From NCBI RefSeq assembly GCF_900094925.1, contig NZ_FMAY01000001.1, positions 434,001-498,000 of the forward strand: 64,000 nt of DNA. The letters run 5' to 3'. Origin of the DNA: Kosakonia oryzendophytica. GTDB taxonomy: Bacteria; Pseudomonadota; Gammaproteobacteria; Enterobacterales; Enterobacteriaceae. Under the pieces are notes generated by a model. It worked only from the letters and a program-made list of their open reading frames with translations, ran no database searches and was not told the origin of the DNA. How positions within the stretch are numbered: the stretch's first letter is position 1; every line of letters starts with the position of its first letter. Made by a program: the position numbers and the translations under genes. Positions 20,190 to 33,071 of this stretch are shown here, one piece after another.

Positions 20190-20918
20190 ATGAAAGTCAT
20201 CATTGTTGAAGATGAAATCCTGGCGCAACAGGAGCTAAGCTGGCTGATTAAAGCGCACAGTCAGATGGAGATTGTCGGCACGTTTGACGACGGTCTCGAC
20301 GTACTGAAGTACCTGCAACACAATAAAGTCGACGCCATTTTTCTCGATATCAACATTCCCTCGCTGGACGGTGTATTGCTGGCGCAGAACATCAGCCAGT
20401 TCGCCCACAAACCCTTTATCGTGTTTATTACCGCCTGGAAAGAGCATGCGGTCGAAGCCTTCGAACTGGAAGCGTTTGACTACATCCTTAAACCTTATCA
20501 GGAGTCACGTATTATCAGCATGTTGCAAAAGCTGGAACATGCGTGGCAACAACACACTGGCGCGACTACAAACCCGCAGCCACGGGAAAACGCGACCATC
20601 AATCTGGTGAAAGACGAACGCATTATCGTCACCAGCATTCATGATATCTATTATGCGGAAGCACATGAGAAGATGACCTTCGTCTACACGAAGCGGGAGT
20701 CTTACGTGATGCCGATGAATATCACCGAATTTTGCAGCAAACTGCCAGCGGCGCATTTCTTCCGTTGCCACCGCTCCTACTGCGTCAATCTGGATAAGAT
20801 CCGCGAAATAGAGCCATGGTTTAACAATACCTATATTTTGCGGCTGCGCGACCTGGAGTTTCAGGTACCCGTCAGCCGCAGTAAGGTAAAAGAGTTTCGG
20901 CAGTTAATGGCGCTCTAG
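20190..20918 (+). CDS. pyrR: LytTR response regulator PyrR (YpdB)
   Basis: The partner of PyrS. The receiver domain (1-120) has acidic residues VEDE at 6-9, phospho-acceptor Asp53 ([11 protein letters not shown]), and the conserved Thr (FITAW) and Lys (ILKPYQ). The C-terminal LytTR DNA-binding domain (about 137-240) includes [12 protein letters not shown]. The 242 residues compare with 244 in E. coli. E. coli has a third gene, ypdC, and the fry PTS genes before glk. Here pyrR instead ends inside the glk stop region: the two stop codons share the palindrome CTAG at 20915-20918. Confidence 0.94.
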   Translation: MKVIIVEDEILAQQELSWLIKAHSQMEIVGTFDDGLDVLKYLQHNKVDAIFLDINIPSLDGVLLAQNISQFAHKPFIVFITAWKEHAVEAFELEAFDYILKPYQESRIISMLQKLEHAWQQHTGATTNPQPRENATINLVKDERIIVTSIHDIYYAEAHEKMTFVYTKRESYVMPMNITEFCSKLPAAHFFRCHRSYCVNLDKIREIEPWFNNTYILRLRDLEFQVPVSRSKVKEFRQLMAL

Positions 20919-21880
20919 AGATAGTAGCCCAGTGTCTGGCGCAGGTGCGCGCCTGCGCCTAACAGCCCCGGATTGTCGTGGACGATAAGATAAACCGGAA
21001 TATCCTCGACGTAGGATTTAAAACGGCCTTTATCTTCAAAGCCGCCGCGAAAACCGGAAGCGGTAAAGAAATCGAGGAAGCGCGGTACAATCCCGCCGGC
21101 AATATAGACGCCGCCAAAGGTGCCAAGGTTCAGCGCCAGGTTGCCGCCGAAGCGCCCCATAATGACGCAGAACAGTGACAGTGCGCGGCGACAATCGATG
21201 CAGCTATCCGCCAGCGCGCGCTCGGTTACATCTTTCGGTTGCAGATTTTCCGGCAAACGCCCGTCGGATTTCACAATTGCGCGGTAGAGGTTCACAAGCC
21301 CGGGGCCGGACAGCACACGCTCGGCGGAGACATGACCAATCTCACTGCGCAGCTCTTCAAGGATAATCCCTTCTTCTTCGCTGTTGGGCGCAAAATCCAC
21401 ATGACCGCCCTCGCCCGGCAAGCTCACCCAGCGTTTATCCACATGCACCAGGTGCGCGACGCCAAGGCCGGTGCCCGCACCGTAAACGGCGATCGGCTTG
21501 CCTTCCACCGGCTTAGCGCCGCCAAACTGGATCAGATGCTCTTGCTTCAGCATCGGGATCGCCATCGACACAGCCGTAAAATCGTTAATGATTTCCAGAT
21601 GGGCGAAGCCAAGGTTTTTCTTCATTTCTGCGATGGAAAAAGCCCAGGTGTGGTTGGTCATCGCTACCCAGTCACCGGTGATCGGGCAGGCAATGGCGAT
21701 ACACCCGTCCTCCACGCTCACGCCGTGCTCCTCAAGGTATACACGTACCACGGCTTCCAGGCTTGGGTAGTCAAGGCCGGAGTAGGTCTTGGCCCGGGAG
21801 ATGACGCCGCTGTCGACATCGCATAACGCTAAGCGCGCGTTAGTGCCGCCTACGTCTCCCACTAAAGCATATTTTGTCAT
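20915..21880 (-). CDS. glk: Glucokinase Glk
   Basis: ATP-dependent glucokinase phosphorylating cytosolic glucose to glucose-6-phosphate. The 321 residues match E. coli Glk (321). The phosphate-binding segment [14 protein letters not shown] is at residues 8-21. The sugar-binding region includes NHTWAFS and NDFTAVSMA, with [22 protein letters not shown] and the C-terminal [11 protein letters not shown]. The ATG lies at 21878-21880. It converges on pyrR with a 4-base overlap of stop codons and no visible terminator between them. Confidence 0.96.
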   Translation of the reverse strand: MTKYALVGDVGGTNARLALCDVDSGVISRAKTYSGLDYPSLEAVVRVYLEEHGVSVEDGCIAIACPITGDWVAMTNHTWAFSIAEMKKNLGFAHLEIINDFTAVSMAIPMLKQEHLIQFGGAKPVEGKPIAVYGAGTGLGVAHLVHVDKRWVSLPGEGGHVDFAPNSEEEGIILEELRSEIGHVSAERVLSGPGLVNLYRAIVKSDGRLPENLQPKDVTERALADSCIDCRRALSLFCVIMGRFGGNLALNLGTFGGVYIAGGIVPRFLDFFTASGFRGGFEDKGRFKSYVEDIPVYLIVHDNPGLLGAGAHLRQTLGYYL

Positions 21881-22060
21881 TCTTTTACGGCTCCGCTAAA
21901 GTCAGAATAAATCTTTGGCACACTGTAAATTCAAGGCGCTTTAACGACAATGACCATAACACGAGTGCCCCAGGATTATCGATCTTCGTCACAGATTAAC
22001 TTCGTGGTTTCGGCTCTGTTAGCAGCCACTGCCACACTCTTCCGGTAAAAGGACATAAGC

Positions 22061-23296
22061 ATGCTCCATCCGCGAGCCAGAACCCTGTTATTGCTGGCGC
22101 TGCCAGCACTGACGATTGGCGTAGCCTCAAGCCTCGTACTCCTGCTGGTGATGAAAATCGCCGCAGTGTTGCAATCCATTTTATGGTTCGGCATTCCCTG
22201 GCGGTTGGGGGTCGATCCGGACTCTCCCGGCTGGATCCTGCTGATGTTGACACTGACGGGTGTGGCCGTTGGGTTGGTGATCCGCTTTAGCACGGGTCAT
22301 GGCGGCCCTGATCCGGCGACCGAGCCGTTGATCAGCGCGCCGGTTGCCGTCAATGCGCTGCCGGGTCTGGTGCTGGCATTGATCCTTGGGCTGGCGGGCG
22401 GCGTCAGCCTCGGGCCTGAACACCCGGTGATGGTGCTGAATATTGCGCTGGCGGTGGCGATTGGCGCGCGCGCATTTCCGCGAGTCGCCCCACTGGACTG
22501 GACGATTTTGGCCTCTGCGGGCACACTTGGCGCACTGTTTGGTACCCCGGTTGCAGCAGCGCTGATCTTTTCACAAACGCTGACCGCCAGTAATGATGTA
22601 CCGCTATGGGATCGTCTGTTCGCCCCACTGATGGCCGCTGCTGCTGGCGCGCTGACCACCACGGTGCTGTCGCATCCCCATTTCACTCTACCGATTCCCC
22701 ATTATCCGCAGTTGCACATTGTCGATATCATCAGCGGTGCGGTCGTCACCATGCTCGCCATCGCGCTGGGGATGGTTGCGGTCTGGTGTTTACCCCGCCT
22801 GCATCAGCTTATGCAGCGGCTAAAAAATCCGGTGCTTGCGCTGGGCATTGGTGGGTTTCTGCTCGGTATTCTTGGCATCATGGGCGGTAATATCACCCTG
22901 TTTAAGGGGCTGGATGAGATGCAGCAACTGGCCTTTGCGCAGACATTCACCGTCAGCGATTATCTGCTGTTTGCGGTGATAAAACTGGCGGCGCTGGTGG
23001 TAGCAACAGCGTGCGGGTTCCGCGGTGGGCGTATTTTCCCGGCGGTGTTCGTCGGGGTGGCGCTAGGTCTGATGTTGCACCAACATGTGGACGCGGTACC
23101 GGCGGCGGTTACCGTCTCCTGTGCAGTGCTTGGTCTGGTGCTGGTGGTCACGCGGGATGGCTGGTTAAGCCTGTTTCTTGCCGCTGTCGTTGTGCCGGAC
23201 ACGACACTGCTGCCATTGTTATGCATCGTGATGCTTCCTGCCTGGCTGTTGCTGGCCGGGAAGCCAATGATGGTTGCTCCCCGGCGGGACAAGTGA
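22061..23296 (+). CDS. yfeO: ClC-family ion channel/transporter YfeO
   Basis: An inner-membrane protein of the chloride channel (ClC) superfamily. E. coli YfeO is uncharacterised apart from this assignment. The 411 residues (E. coli 418) contain 10 or more hydrophobic helices. ClC-like selectivity-filter segments are visible: [11 protein letters not shown] (about 115-125, GxxxGPE-like), [11 protein letters not shown] and [14 protein letters not shown] (about 317-330). The C-terminus is about seven residues shorter than in E. coli. Its TGA stop directly abuts the ipdC stop on the other strand (TGATCA at 23294-23299). Confidence 0.93.
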   Translation: MLHPRARTLLLLALPALTIGVASSLVLLLVMKIAAVLQSILWFGIPWRLGVDPDSPGWILLMLTLTGVAVGLVIRFSTGHGGPDPATEPLISAPVAVNALPGLVLALILGLAGGVSLGPEHPVMVLNIALAVAIGARAFPRVAPLDWTILASAGTLGALFGTPVAAALIFSQTLTASNDVPLWDRLFAPLMAAAAGALTTTVLSHPHFTLPIPHYPQLHIVDIISGAVVTMLAIALGMVAVWCLPRLHQLMQRLKNPVLALGIGGFLLGILGIMGGNITLFKGLDEMQQLAFAQTFTVSDYLLFAVIKLAALVVATACGFRGGRIFPAVFVGVALGLMLHQHVDAVPAAVTVSCAVLGLVLVVTRDGWLSLFLAAVVVPDTTLLPLLCIVMLPAWLLLAGKPMMVAPRRDK

Positions 23297-25051
<1,755 letters not shown>

Positions 25052-25136
25052 TTACGATAACGCCCGGTGTAATCTCATTGGTCCGGAGATGTAAACGCAT
25101 ACACTGAAGGCATGATGACTTCACAGGGGCAACGGC

Positions 25137-26135
25137 ATGGTTTATCAGGCAGATTCCGCACGTTACGAAAAAATGGTCTACTCGCGCTGTGGTGATAGTG
25201 GGCTTAAACTCCCGGCGATTTCATTCGGGCTGTGGCATAACTTTGGCGACGCCACGCTGTTGGAAAACAGCCGGCAATTACTGCGGCACGCATTCGATCT
25301 TGGCATTACCCATTTCGATCTGGCTAACAATTACGGGCCGCCCCCCGGATCCGCAGAGAGCAATTTCGGCCGCATTTTGCGGGAAGATTTCCTCCCCTGG
25401 CGCGACGAGCTGATTATCTCCAGTAAAGCGGGATACACCATGTGGGATGGCCCCTATGGCGACTGGGGTTCGCGCAAATACCTGATCGCCAGCCTTGATC
25501 AAAGCCTGCGCCGGATGGGGCTCGAATATGTGGATATCTTCTACCACCATCGTCCGGACCCGGAAACGCCGCTGAAAGAGACCATGCGCGCACTGGATCA
25601 TATTGTGCGCCAGGGTAAAGCGCTGTACGTCGGGCTGTCTAACTACCCGGCAGCATTGGCGCGTGAAGCTATCGACATTCTCAACGACCTGGGCACACCG
25701 TGTCTGATCCACCAACCTAAATACTCTATGTTTGAACGGTGGGTGGAAACCGAACTGCTGGATGCGTTGCAGCAAAAAGGCGTCGGCTGCATTGCTTTCT
25801 CTCCGCTCGCGGGTGGGCAATTAACGGACCGCTATCTCCATGGTATCCCGGCGGATTCCCGTGCTGCCAGCGGCAGTCGTTTTCTTAATCCGGATCAGCT
25901 TACTGATGAAAAGCTGGCGACAGTACACGCGCTAAATGCTGTGGCTCAACGGCGAGGACAGAAACTGTCGCAGATGGCACTGGCCTGGGTGCTACGCGGC
26001 GGCAAAGTGACCTCGGTGCTGATTGGCGCCAGCAAGATCGGGCAACTGGACGATGCCGTTGGCATGCTGACCAATCGGGATTTCAGCGCAGCAGAATGTA
26101 AGGAAATAGACGCAATTCTCAGCGGTGCAAAATAA
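25137..26135 (+). CDS. Aldo-keto reductase, YghZ (GprA)-like
   Basis: NADPH-dependent aldo/keto reductase related to E. coli YghZ (346 aa), which reduces aldehydes such as methylglyoxal. The 332 residues show the catalytic tetrad: Asp and Tyr in HFDLANNYGPPPGSAE (about 59-75), Lys in ISSKAGYTMW and His in DIFYHHRPDPETP. The cofactor-binding C-terminal segment VTSVLIGASKIGQL (Ser/Lys for NADPH phosphate) is present. It is about 14 residues shorter at the C-terminus than YghZ and lies divergent to ipdC. Detoxifying or reducing an aldehyde such as indole-3-acetaldehyde would be consistent with that placement, but this is inference. Confidence 0.85.
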   Translation: MVYQADSARYEKMVYSRCGDSGLKLPAISFGLWHNFGDATLLENSRQLLRHAFDLGITHFDLANNYGPPPGSAESNFGRILREDFLPWRDELIISSKAGYTMWDGPYGDWGSRKYLIASLDQSLRRMGLEYVDIFYHHRPDPETPLKETMRALDHIVRQGKALYVGLSNYPAALAREAIDILNDLGTPCLIHQPKYSMFERWVETELLDALQQKGVGCIAFSPLAGGQLTDRYLHGIPADSRAASGSRFLNPDQLTDEKLATVHALNAVAQRRGQKLSQMALAWVLRGGKVTSVLIGASKIGQLDDAVGMLTNRDFSAAECKEIDAILSGAK

Positions 26136-26258
26136 CGCTTTTTTAGCAAAAAGTGCTGCTATTCATGATTTAGGAGTTCCGCCAATAATACGGGGTTTTA
26201 CCGCCCCGTAAGATTGTTGTAACAGGCCGTTTCGGCCCCGATCGTGAAGGAGAAGAGT

Positions 26259-26585
26259 ATGTTCAGGTCACTGATTCTGGCAGCAGTGTTAATGGCTTCA
26301 GCGCCCCTGGTCGCTAATGCTGGCGAAATCACCCTGTTGCCATCTGTAAAATTACAAATTGGCGATCGCGATAATTACGGTAACTACTGGGACGGCGGCC
26401 GCTGGCGCGACCGTGACTACTGGGGTCGCAACTATGAATGGCGCGGCAACCACTGGTATAAACACGACCGCGGATGGCATCGCGGTTGGGATAAACGCGA
26501 CGCCTATGAACGCGGCTACCGTGAAGGCTGGAACGATCGCGATGACCACCGTGGGCCTCGAGGCGGTCGCTGGCATCATCATTAA
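26259..26585 (+). CDS. ypeC: DUF2502 family periplasmic protein YpeC
   Basis: A secreted 108-residue protein, the same length as E. coli YpeC, of unknown function. The ATG at 26259 is preceded by GGAG at 7 nt. A signal peptide ([21 protein letters not shown]) ends at residue 21, before [17 protein letters not shown]. The mature part is extremely rich in Arg, Asp, Trp, Tyr, Gly and His (repeats such as [12 protein letters not shown] and YERGYREGW) and ends WHHH, suggesting metal or envelope binding. In E. coli it also lies between yfeO and mntH. A strong terminator follows. Confidence 0.9.
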   Translation: MFRSLILAAVLMASAPLVANAGEITLLPSVKLQIGDRDNYGNYWDGGRWRDRDYWGRNYEWRGNHWYKHDRGWHRGWDKRDAYERGYREGWNDRDDHRGPRGGRWHHH

Positions 26586-26589
26586 TACG

Positions 26590-26618
26590 AAAAAGGAGCG
26601 CATGCGCTCCTTTTTTTG
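26590..26618. terminator. Bidirectional terminator between ypeC and mntH
   Basis: Palindromic stem GGAGCG-CATG-CGCTCC flanked by AAAAA and TTTTTTT. It is located between the convergent ypeC and mntH stop codons. Confidence 0.85.
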
Positions 26619-26639
26619 TGGTGATGGGTAAACAGGATG

Positions 26640-27887
<1,248 letters not shown>

Positions 27888-27889
27888 TT

Positions 27890-27942
27890 AAATATAGCCT
27901 TTGCTATGTTTCATGCTATCAAAATGAGAATGATTATCAAGT
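27890..27942 (-). promoter_or_regulatory. MntR box and Fur box controlling mntH
   Basis: Read on the minus strand, the 22-bp palindrome at 27890-27911 has arms AAACATAGC and GCTATATTT around AAAG, differing in one base from the known E. coli mntH MntR box. Next to it, ATGAGAATGATTATCAAGT (27924-27942) fits a Fur box built on GATAATGATTATC. The rest of the 353-bp mntH-nupC gap holds the nupC promoter region, including a CRP-like TTTTGAGTCTGGTCACAG (about 28119-28136), and no gene. Confidence 0.8.
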
Positions 27943-28231
27943 TCATTTAGATGGGTTTACCTGATTTCTCTGATAGCCAGAAACGATAGAAGGGCTGGAT
28001 GTCCAGTATGGTGACGGCGGCAACGGGATCTGCCGCAGCGTTATGTTAAGAGTTTAGCATCAAGGCGCAACTTTTCACCCACTTACTTAACATAGCAGAA
28101 ATGTATGATGGATCACTAATTTTGAGTCTGGTCACAGGTCATTAATATAGTGTGTGTTTGATCTCGTTTTCTTTTAGCTTGTTACATAGAATGTGCAAGA
28201 AATTTCTACCCGTCTCATATTTGGAGCAAAT

Positions 28232-29419
28232 ATGTCCCGCGTTCTGCACTTTGTCCTGGCGCTTGCTGTTGTGGCGCTGCTTGCCTTGCTCGTAAGCAGC
28301 GATCGCAAGAAAATCCGCATCCGCTTTGTTATTCAATTGCTGGTTATTGAAGTTTTACTGGCCTGGTTCTTCCTGAACTCAGATATCGGCCTGGGCTTCG
28401 TGAAAGGCTTCTCCGAAATGTTTGAAAAACTGCTCGGTTTCGCCAACGAAGGTACCAACTTCGTATTCGGTAAAATGAATGACGAAGGCCTGGCGTTCTT
28501 CTTCCTGAAAGTGCTGTGCCCGATTGTCTTTATTTCCGCGCTTATCGGTATTCTGCAACACATTCGCGTGCTGCCGATTATTATCCGCGCCATCGGTACG
28601 GTGCTGTCGAAAGTGAACGGCATGGGCAAACTGGAGTCATTTAACGCCGTCAGCTCCCTGATTCTGGGTCAGTCCGAGAACTTTATTGCCTATAAAGATA
28701 TCCTCGGCAAAATGTCTCGTAACCGTATGTACACCATGGCGGCAACGGCCATGTCGACAGTGTCAATGTCCATCGTTGGCGCTTACATGACCATGTTGCA
28801 GCCGAAATATGTTGTTGCGGCGCTGGTACTGAACATGTTCAGTACCTTTATCGTGCTGTCGCTGATCAACCCCTACCGTGTGGAAGAGAGCGAAGAAAAT
28901 CTGCAGATGGCGAGACTGCATGAAGGTCAGAGCTTCTTTGAAATGCTGGGCGAATACATTCTGGCGGGCTTCAAAGTGGCGATTATCGTTGCGGCGATGC
29001 TGATTGGCTTTATCGCGCTGATTTCCGGTCTGAACGCGCTGTTCGCCGCGATTTTTGGTATCTCTTTCCAGGGCATTCTGGGCTATATCTTCTACCCCAT
29101 CGCCTGGGTGCTGGGTGTACCGGCCCATGAAGCGCTGCAAGTGGCGAGCATCATGGCAACCAAACTGGTGTCCAATGAATTCGTGGCGATGATGGATCTG
29201 CAGAAAATCGCGGCCAACCTCTCTCCGCGTGCGGAAGGTATCCTCTCTGTGTTCCTGGTCTCCTTCGCTAACTTCTCTTCTATCGGTATTATCGCCGGTG
29301 CGATTAAGGGCCTGAACGAAGAGCAAGGCAACGTGGTTTCCCGCTTTGGTCTGAAACTGGTTTACGGCTCTACGCTGGTGAGTGTGCTGTCTGCTGCGAT
29401 TGCGGCACTGGTGATCTGA
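28232..29419 (+). CDS. nupC: Nucleoside/H+ symporter NupC
   Basis: Concentrative nucleoside transporter (CNT family) importing pyrimidine nucleosides and adenosine with protons. The ATG at 28232 is 6 nt after GGAG and gives 395 residues starting [13 protein letters not shown] (E. coli 400, MDRVLHF). An upstream in-frame GTG at 28193 is rejected. The conserved [11 protein letters not shown] and [11 protein letters not shown] (substrate/ion site) segments are present. A five-residue deletion relative to E. coli lies in [14 protein letters not shown]. Expression in E. coli depends on CRP and CytR, and a CRP-like site is visible upstream. Confidence 0.96.
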   Translation: MSRVLHFVLALAVVALLALLVSSDRKKIRIRFVIQLLVIEVLLAWFFLNSDIGLGFVKGFSEMFEKLLGFANEGTNFVFGKMNDEGLAFFFLKVLCPIVFISALIGILQHIRVLPIIIRAIGTVLSKVNGMGKLESFNAVSSLILGQSENFIAYKDILGKMSRNRMYTMAATAMSTVSMSIVGAYMTMLQPKYVVAALVLNMFSTFIVLSLINPYRVEESEENLQMARLHEGQSFFEMLGEYILAGFKVAIIVAAMLIGFIALISGLNALFAAIFGISFQGILGYIFYPIAWVLGVPAHEALQVASIMATKLVSNEFVAMMDLQKIAANLSPRAEGILSVFLVSFANFSSIGIIAGAIKGLNEEQGNVVSRFGLKLVYGSTLVSVLSAAIAALVI

Positions 29420-29442
29420 TTGCCGGATGGCCTTGAATATTG

Positions 29443-29468
29443 AAAACCGGGGATAGCCCCGGTTTTTT
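29443..29468. terminator. Terminator after nupC (shared with pdeA)
   Basis: Stem AACCGGGG / CCCCGGTT with an ATAG loop followed by TTTTTTT on the plus strand, and with AAAA on the left. It is efficient for nupC and probably also ends pdeA, whose stop lies at its edge. Confidence 0.85.
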
Positions 29469-31654
29469 TATCTCTCCGCCAGCAGTTGCGGTTTCCCTAA
29501 TAAGTAACCTTGCAAATAATCGACCCCGGCTTGCAACAGCAGTGCGCGCTGGGCTTCGTTTTCCACATACTCCGCCACCACTGTCAGCGACTTCCCTTTC
29601 GCCACCTCGCAGATGGCTTTCACGATCATCACATCCTGAGGATCGTTCAGAATATCCCGCACGAAACAACCGTCTATCTTGATGATATCCGCCTGCAAGC
29701 GCTTCAGACGTTCAAAGTTCGCATAGCCGGTACCAAAATCGTCGATAGCAATTTTGAAACCGGCTTCGCGCAATCGTTGAATGTTGTGAATACTCACTTC
29801 AGAGTGCGAAAGCGCCTGCTCTTCGGTGATCTCAATGATCACCGCCTGCGGCGACACGGCATAGCGGTCAAAGAGAGAAAGAAGCTGCGCAACAAAATCG
29901 TTCTGCATTAGCGTTAACGGCATCAGATTAACCGAAAAGCGCGCGCAACCGTGTGGGCCAGGATGCTGCTGCATCCATTGTAGTAAGCGATCCACCACTT
30001 GCATATCAAAACGGGTGCTCAAATTGAACTGCGCAATCACCGGGATAAACTGGTCCGGCGTGAGCAGCTCGCCATCACAGACCAGCCGGCTGAGGATCTC
30101 CTGATATCCGATACCTTGCGCATTAACGATAGGCTGACCATAAAGCACGGTGCCGTTGTTATCCAGCGCCCGCTTCACTTTGTTGAGCAGCAGGACCCGA
30201 TCGGTGGTCTGGTCGGTCACCTCTTGCAGACTATTGGTGAGCGCCAGTACCTGCTGCCCCAGGGAGGCCTGTTCCGAAAGCCAGCTTAACTGCCCCAGCG
30301 TGTGATGCAGCTCTTTCCCTGAAGCCTGTAATTCTCCCCACGAGATACCAAACTCAATATCCAGCGCAGTGGCGTTCCAGTAGATACGACGGCTATTAAG
30401 ATAACGCACCATATGTTGCAAACGCCCGGCGATGTCTGGCCCGTTCAGTTTTAACAGCAGTTCATTTCCGGGAAGCTGAAAGAGGGTTTCTCCCTCCTGC
30501 AGTAAGGGTTGCAGCTCACGCGTTACGCTGCGTTTTACATGCACGCGCATCATCATGCCAAAATGGCGACTCAGGAATTCCACATTCTGCATATGCAAGC
30601 AGCAGACAATGCAGGAGGACTGCGCGTCGAGCATTTTTTCCAGTGCGCGCAGGTTGGGCAAGCCGGTTAAAGGATCGGTCATTGCCTGGGCCTGCCAGCG
30701 CCCTTTCAGCCATTCGCTATGGGTATAAATGCGCATCATATACAGCATAGAAATGGTGAAACAAATCAATACCGACATCACAAACGCCAGCGAATAGTCG
30801 GAATGCACGCCGTGCAGAAAGCTGTCGTTATACACCATCAGCGCGAATGCAGCGCATCCCCAACACAGCATCAAAAGCGGATGGCTTAACCTGCTGATGC
30901 CAAAAGTAAAGAGAATAAACAGAACCGGCACCAGGTAGCCCGCAATATACTCGGACTGATAAGGGAGACAGAGGGTAATAACCATGGCGATCAGCGCTGC
31001 GATCCAGAAAAGGGTAAACAGACGCTTCTCTGCTGAAAGCCAGGGTTTAATACTCTGTCGCCAGAATGTGCGGAAAAAACGAGGATTAATCATCATCCTT
31101 AGCGGAAAATATATAATCATCGTGAATATTAGTGATGCAACAATCAGGCTCTGAATATCAATAATGGAATAAATAACGGAACTGGAATTAAAAAATTCCG
31201 ACAAATGAATCGGATAGTTAAACCAGATACCCGCAATATACATTGAACATTTTATGCCGAGCGGAGCAATAAACCCCAACCATAAAATACGGATCCCCAT
31301 ATCTTTATTCGGGATGCCATGACGCCAACGCGAACCGAGCCGCCAGCGGACGACCGCGCAGGCCAACAGAACAGGGAATATCTGGCAAAATAGCAGCACC
31401 GCCGCCTCTATTCCCGGTAAATGCAGAAAGCTCTCGTTTATCAATGCGAAACCGAGAATAACAGGCACAACACCATGCCGCCCAAAGAGTAAAATAATGG
31501 CCAGCATAACGCTTAACGGCAACCAGGCCAGATAAATATCGCTGGCATTGACCACCGTTTTCGGCGAAATAATACGGGAAACAGGGACGGCGATCAGACA
31601 AAGAATTAATGCCAAAAGGAATTTTCGCACATAACTGTCATTTCGGTTCTTCAT
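29468..31654 (-). CDS. pdeA: c-di-GMP phosphodiesterase PdeA (YfeA), MASE1-degenerate GGDEF-EAL
   Basis: A membrane-bound phosphodiesterase that hydrolyses c-di-GMP. The start MKNRNDSYVRKF gives 728 residues (E. coli YfeA 729); an upstream in-frame ATG (31729) would add 25 residues not seen in the family. The N-terminal MASE1 sensor has about eight membrane helices (about 10-300). A degenerate GGDEF domain follows (the A-site reads LPGNELLL, so it is inactive as a cyclase). The EAL domain has EIL in place of EAL (YQEILSRL). The remaining catalytic residues are intact: NLMPLTL, EITEEQA, DDFGTGYAN, IKIDG, VVAEYVE, QGYLLGKPQ. The position beside tRNA-Ala matches E. coli. Confidence 0.93.
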   Translation of the reverse strand: MKNRNDSYVRKFLLALILCLIAVPVSRIISPKTVVNASDIYLAWLPLSVMLAIILLFGRHGVVPVILGFALINESFLHLPGIEAAVLLFCQIFPVLLACAVVRWRLGSRWRHGIPNKDMGIRILWLGFIAPLGIKCSMYIAGIWFNYPIHLSEFFNSSSVIYSIIDIQSLIVASLIFTMIIYFPLRMMINPRFFRTFWRQSIKPWLSAEKRLFTLFWIAALIAMVITLCLPYQSEYIAGYLVPVLFILFTFGISRLSHPLLMLCWGCAAFALMVYNDSFLHGVHSDYSLAFVMSVLICFTISMLYMMRIYTHSEWLKGRWQAQAMTDPLTGLPNLRALEKMLDAQSSCIVCCLHMQNVEFLSRHFGMMMRVHVKRSVTRELQPLLQEGETLFQLPGNELLLKLNGPDIAGRLQHMVRYLNSRRIYWNATALDIEFGISWGELQASGKELHHTLGQLSWLSEQASLGQQVLALTNSLQEVTDQTTDRVLLLNKVKRALDNNGTVLYGQPIVNAQGIGYQEILSRLVCDGELLTPDQFIPVIAQFNLSTRFDMQVVDRLLQWMQQHPGPHGCARFSVNLMPLTLMQNDFVAQLLSLFDRYAVSPQAVIIEITEEQALSHSEVSIHNIQRLREAGFKIAIDDFGTGYANFERLKRLQADIIKIDGCFVRDILNDPQDVMIVKAICEVAKGKSLTVVAEYVENEAQRALLLQAGVDYLQGYLLGKPQLLAER

Positions 31655-31824
31655 TAAAATAATGCGCAAACTCCTGACCGGGAAAAGGGTAAGTAGCCGG
31701 ATAATAGATTTATTCGTTTTATGGATCAAGTTACCAGGCCAATAAACACTCTTAGTCTTTTCTGAGGTTAACCACCTAAGAGTTGTTACAACAGCCTGAG
31801 TACAATTGACAGAAGCTCAGAAAC

Positions 31825-31854
31825 GAAAAAACCCCCGCGTAAACGCGAGGGTTT
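31825..31854 (-). terminator. Terminator of the tRNA-Ala operon
   Basis: On the minus strand the stem ACCCTCGCG / CGCGGGGGT with loop TTTA is followed by TTTTTT. It lies 8 nt after the CCA end of the distal tRNA gene. Confidence 0.85.
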
Positions 31855-31861
31855 GAGATTT

Positions 31862-31937
<76 letters not shown>

Positions 31938-31978
31938 ACAATGTTTCTTTACGCGCCAAATCCGTTGGGTGCGGAATT

Positions 31979-32054
<76 letters not shown>

Positions 32055-32273
32055 ATTGCGTAAAGCGTGTCGTGTTGACGGGCGGCATAATATGAATTCC
32101 CTTGCCAGGTGTCAACGGCAAAATCTCTCCGCCTTATTCAATCGCTGAAAAAGCATGCAAATGAAAGACATTGCGCGCCTGGTCGCAACCAGTAGTTAAA
32201 CCTGTCACATTTTCCTGTTAAATGGTGCTATAACATAAGTCATTAATTACCCTTACAACCACTCGGGAATTAC

Positions 32274-32633
32274 ATGCTCAAGGAACGAATGACCCCAGAC
32301 GAGTTGGCAAGCCTCACCGGTTACAGCCGCCAGACAATCAATAAATGGGTGCGCAAAGAGGGATGGGTAACGTCCCCCAAACCTGGCGTACAAGGCGGAA
32401 AAGCCCGCCTGGTCCATGTGAACGAACAGGTTCGCGCTTTTATTCTCAGTGCCCAACGTCCGGAAGAACACACCGTTTCCGGCGCTATGTCGCACGACAC
32501 ATCCCTCGAAATGTTGCTTATCACGCTGGTGAAAGAGATGACCGACACCGAGCAAAAGCAATTCTCCTCTCTGTTAATACGTGACGGTATTACCGGGTTA
32601 TTACAACGCCTGGGTATCCGCGAACAGAAATAA
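32274..32633 (+). CDS. yfeC: DUF1323 putative DNA-binding protein YfeC
   Basis: A 119-residue probable DNA-binding protein. The N-terminus reads MTPDELASLTGYSRQTINKW, a MerR/Mu-type winged helix-turn-helix recognisable as such, followed by the basic PGVQGGKARLVHVN. It aligns along its length with E. coli YfeC. The C-terminal half is Leu-rich (LITLVKEM, GLLQRLGI), perhaps for dimerisation. Targets are not established. It is followed with 1-4 bp spacing by its paralogue yfeD, so the two form an operon. Confidence 0.9.
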   Translation: MLKERMTPDELASLTGYSRQTINKWVRKEGWVTSPKPGVQGGKARLVHVNEQVRAFILSAQRPEEHTVSGAMSHDTSLEMLLITLVKEMTDTEQKQFSSLLIRDGITGLLQRLGIREQK

Positions 32634-32637
32634 GATG

Positions 32638-33030
32638 ATGAAACTAGCCAGCAAAATGACCACCGAAGAGTTAGCGGATTTTATCGGCGTCGCAAAGCAG
32701 ACCGTGAATCGCTGGATCCGTGAACAAGGTTGGCAAACCGAAAATTTACCCGGTGTAAAAGGTGGGCGCGCCAGACTTATCCATATCAATAAAGATGTGC
32801 GCAACTTTATTATGAAAACGCCCACCATGCGCCAGCGAACCACCTCCTATTCCATCGCCGAGCCTTCCGTACCGTATGGCGCAGCAGAAAGCGCCCCACT
32901 GCGGGAAATCATGAAGGTTCTGAATAATATGACCCCCGACGAGCAGCACCAGCTTGCGCTATTACTGGCGCGTGAAGGCATTTGCGGTTTCTTAAACCGG
33001 CTGGGTATTGCGCAAACCGTGGAGGAGTAA
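32638..33030 (+). CDS. yfeD: DUF1323 putative DNA-binding protein YfeD
   Basis: A paralogue of YfeC with the same helix-turn-helix (MTTEELADFIGVAKQTVNRW) and basic wing (PGVKGGRARLIHIN), and a C-terminal helical part ending GFLNRLGIAQTVEE. The ATG at 32638 gives 130 residues, the E. coli YfeD length; the ATG directly before it (32635) is equally possible. No good Shine-Dalgarno is visible, so translational coupling to yfeC (stop at 32631-32633) is likely. In E. coli gltX comes next, but here the ram locus follows. Confidence 0.88.
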   Translation: MKLASKMTTEELADFIGVAKQTVNRWIREQGWQTENLPGVKGGRARLIHINKDVRNFIMKTPTMRQRTTSYSIAEPSVPYGAAESAPLREIMKVLNNMTPDEQHQLALLLAREGICGFLNRLGIAQTVEE

Positions 33031-33060
33031 AAAAAACCGGCTCAAAGTAGCCGGTTTTTT
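33031..33060. terminator. Bidirectional terminator between yfeD and ramA
   Basis: Stem ACCGGCT / AGCCGGT with loop CAAAGT, flanked by AAAAAA and TTTTTT. It sits between the convergent yfeD and ramA. Confidence 0.85.
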
Positions 33061-33071
33061 ATCACTGACCA

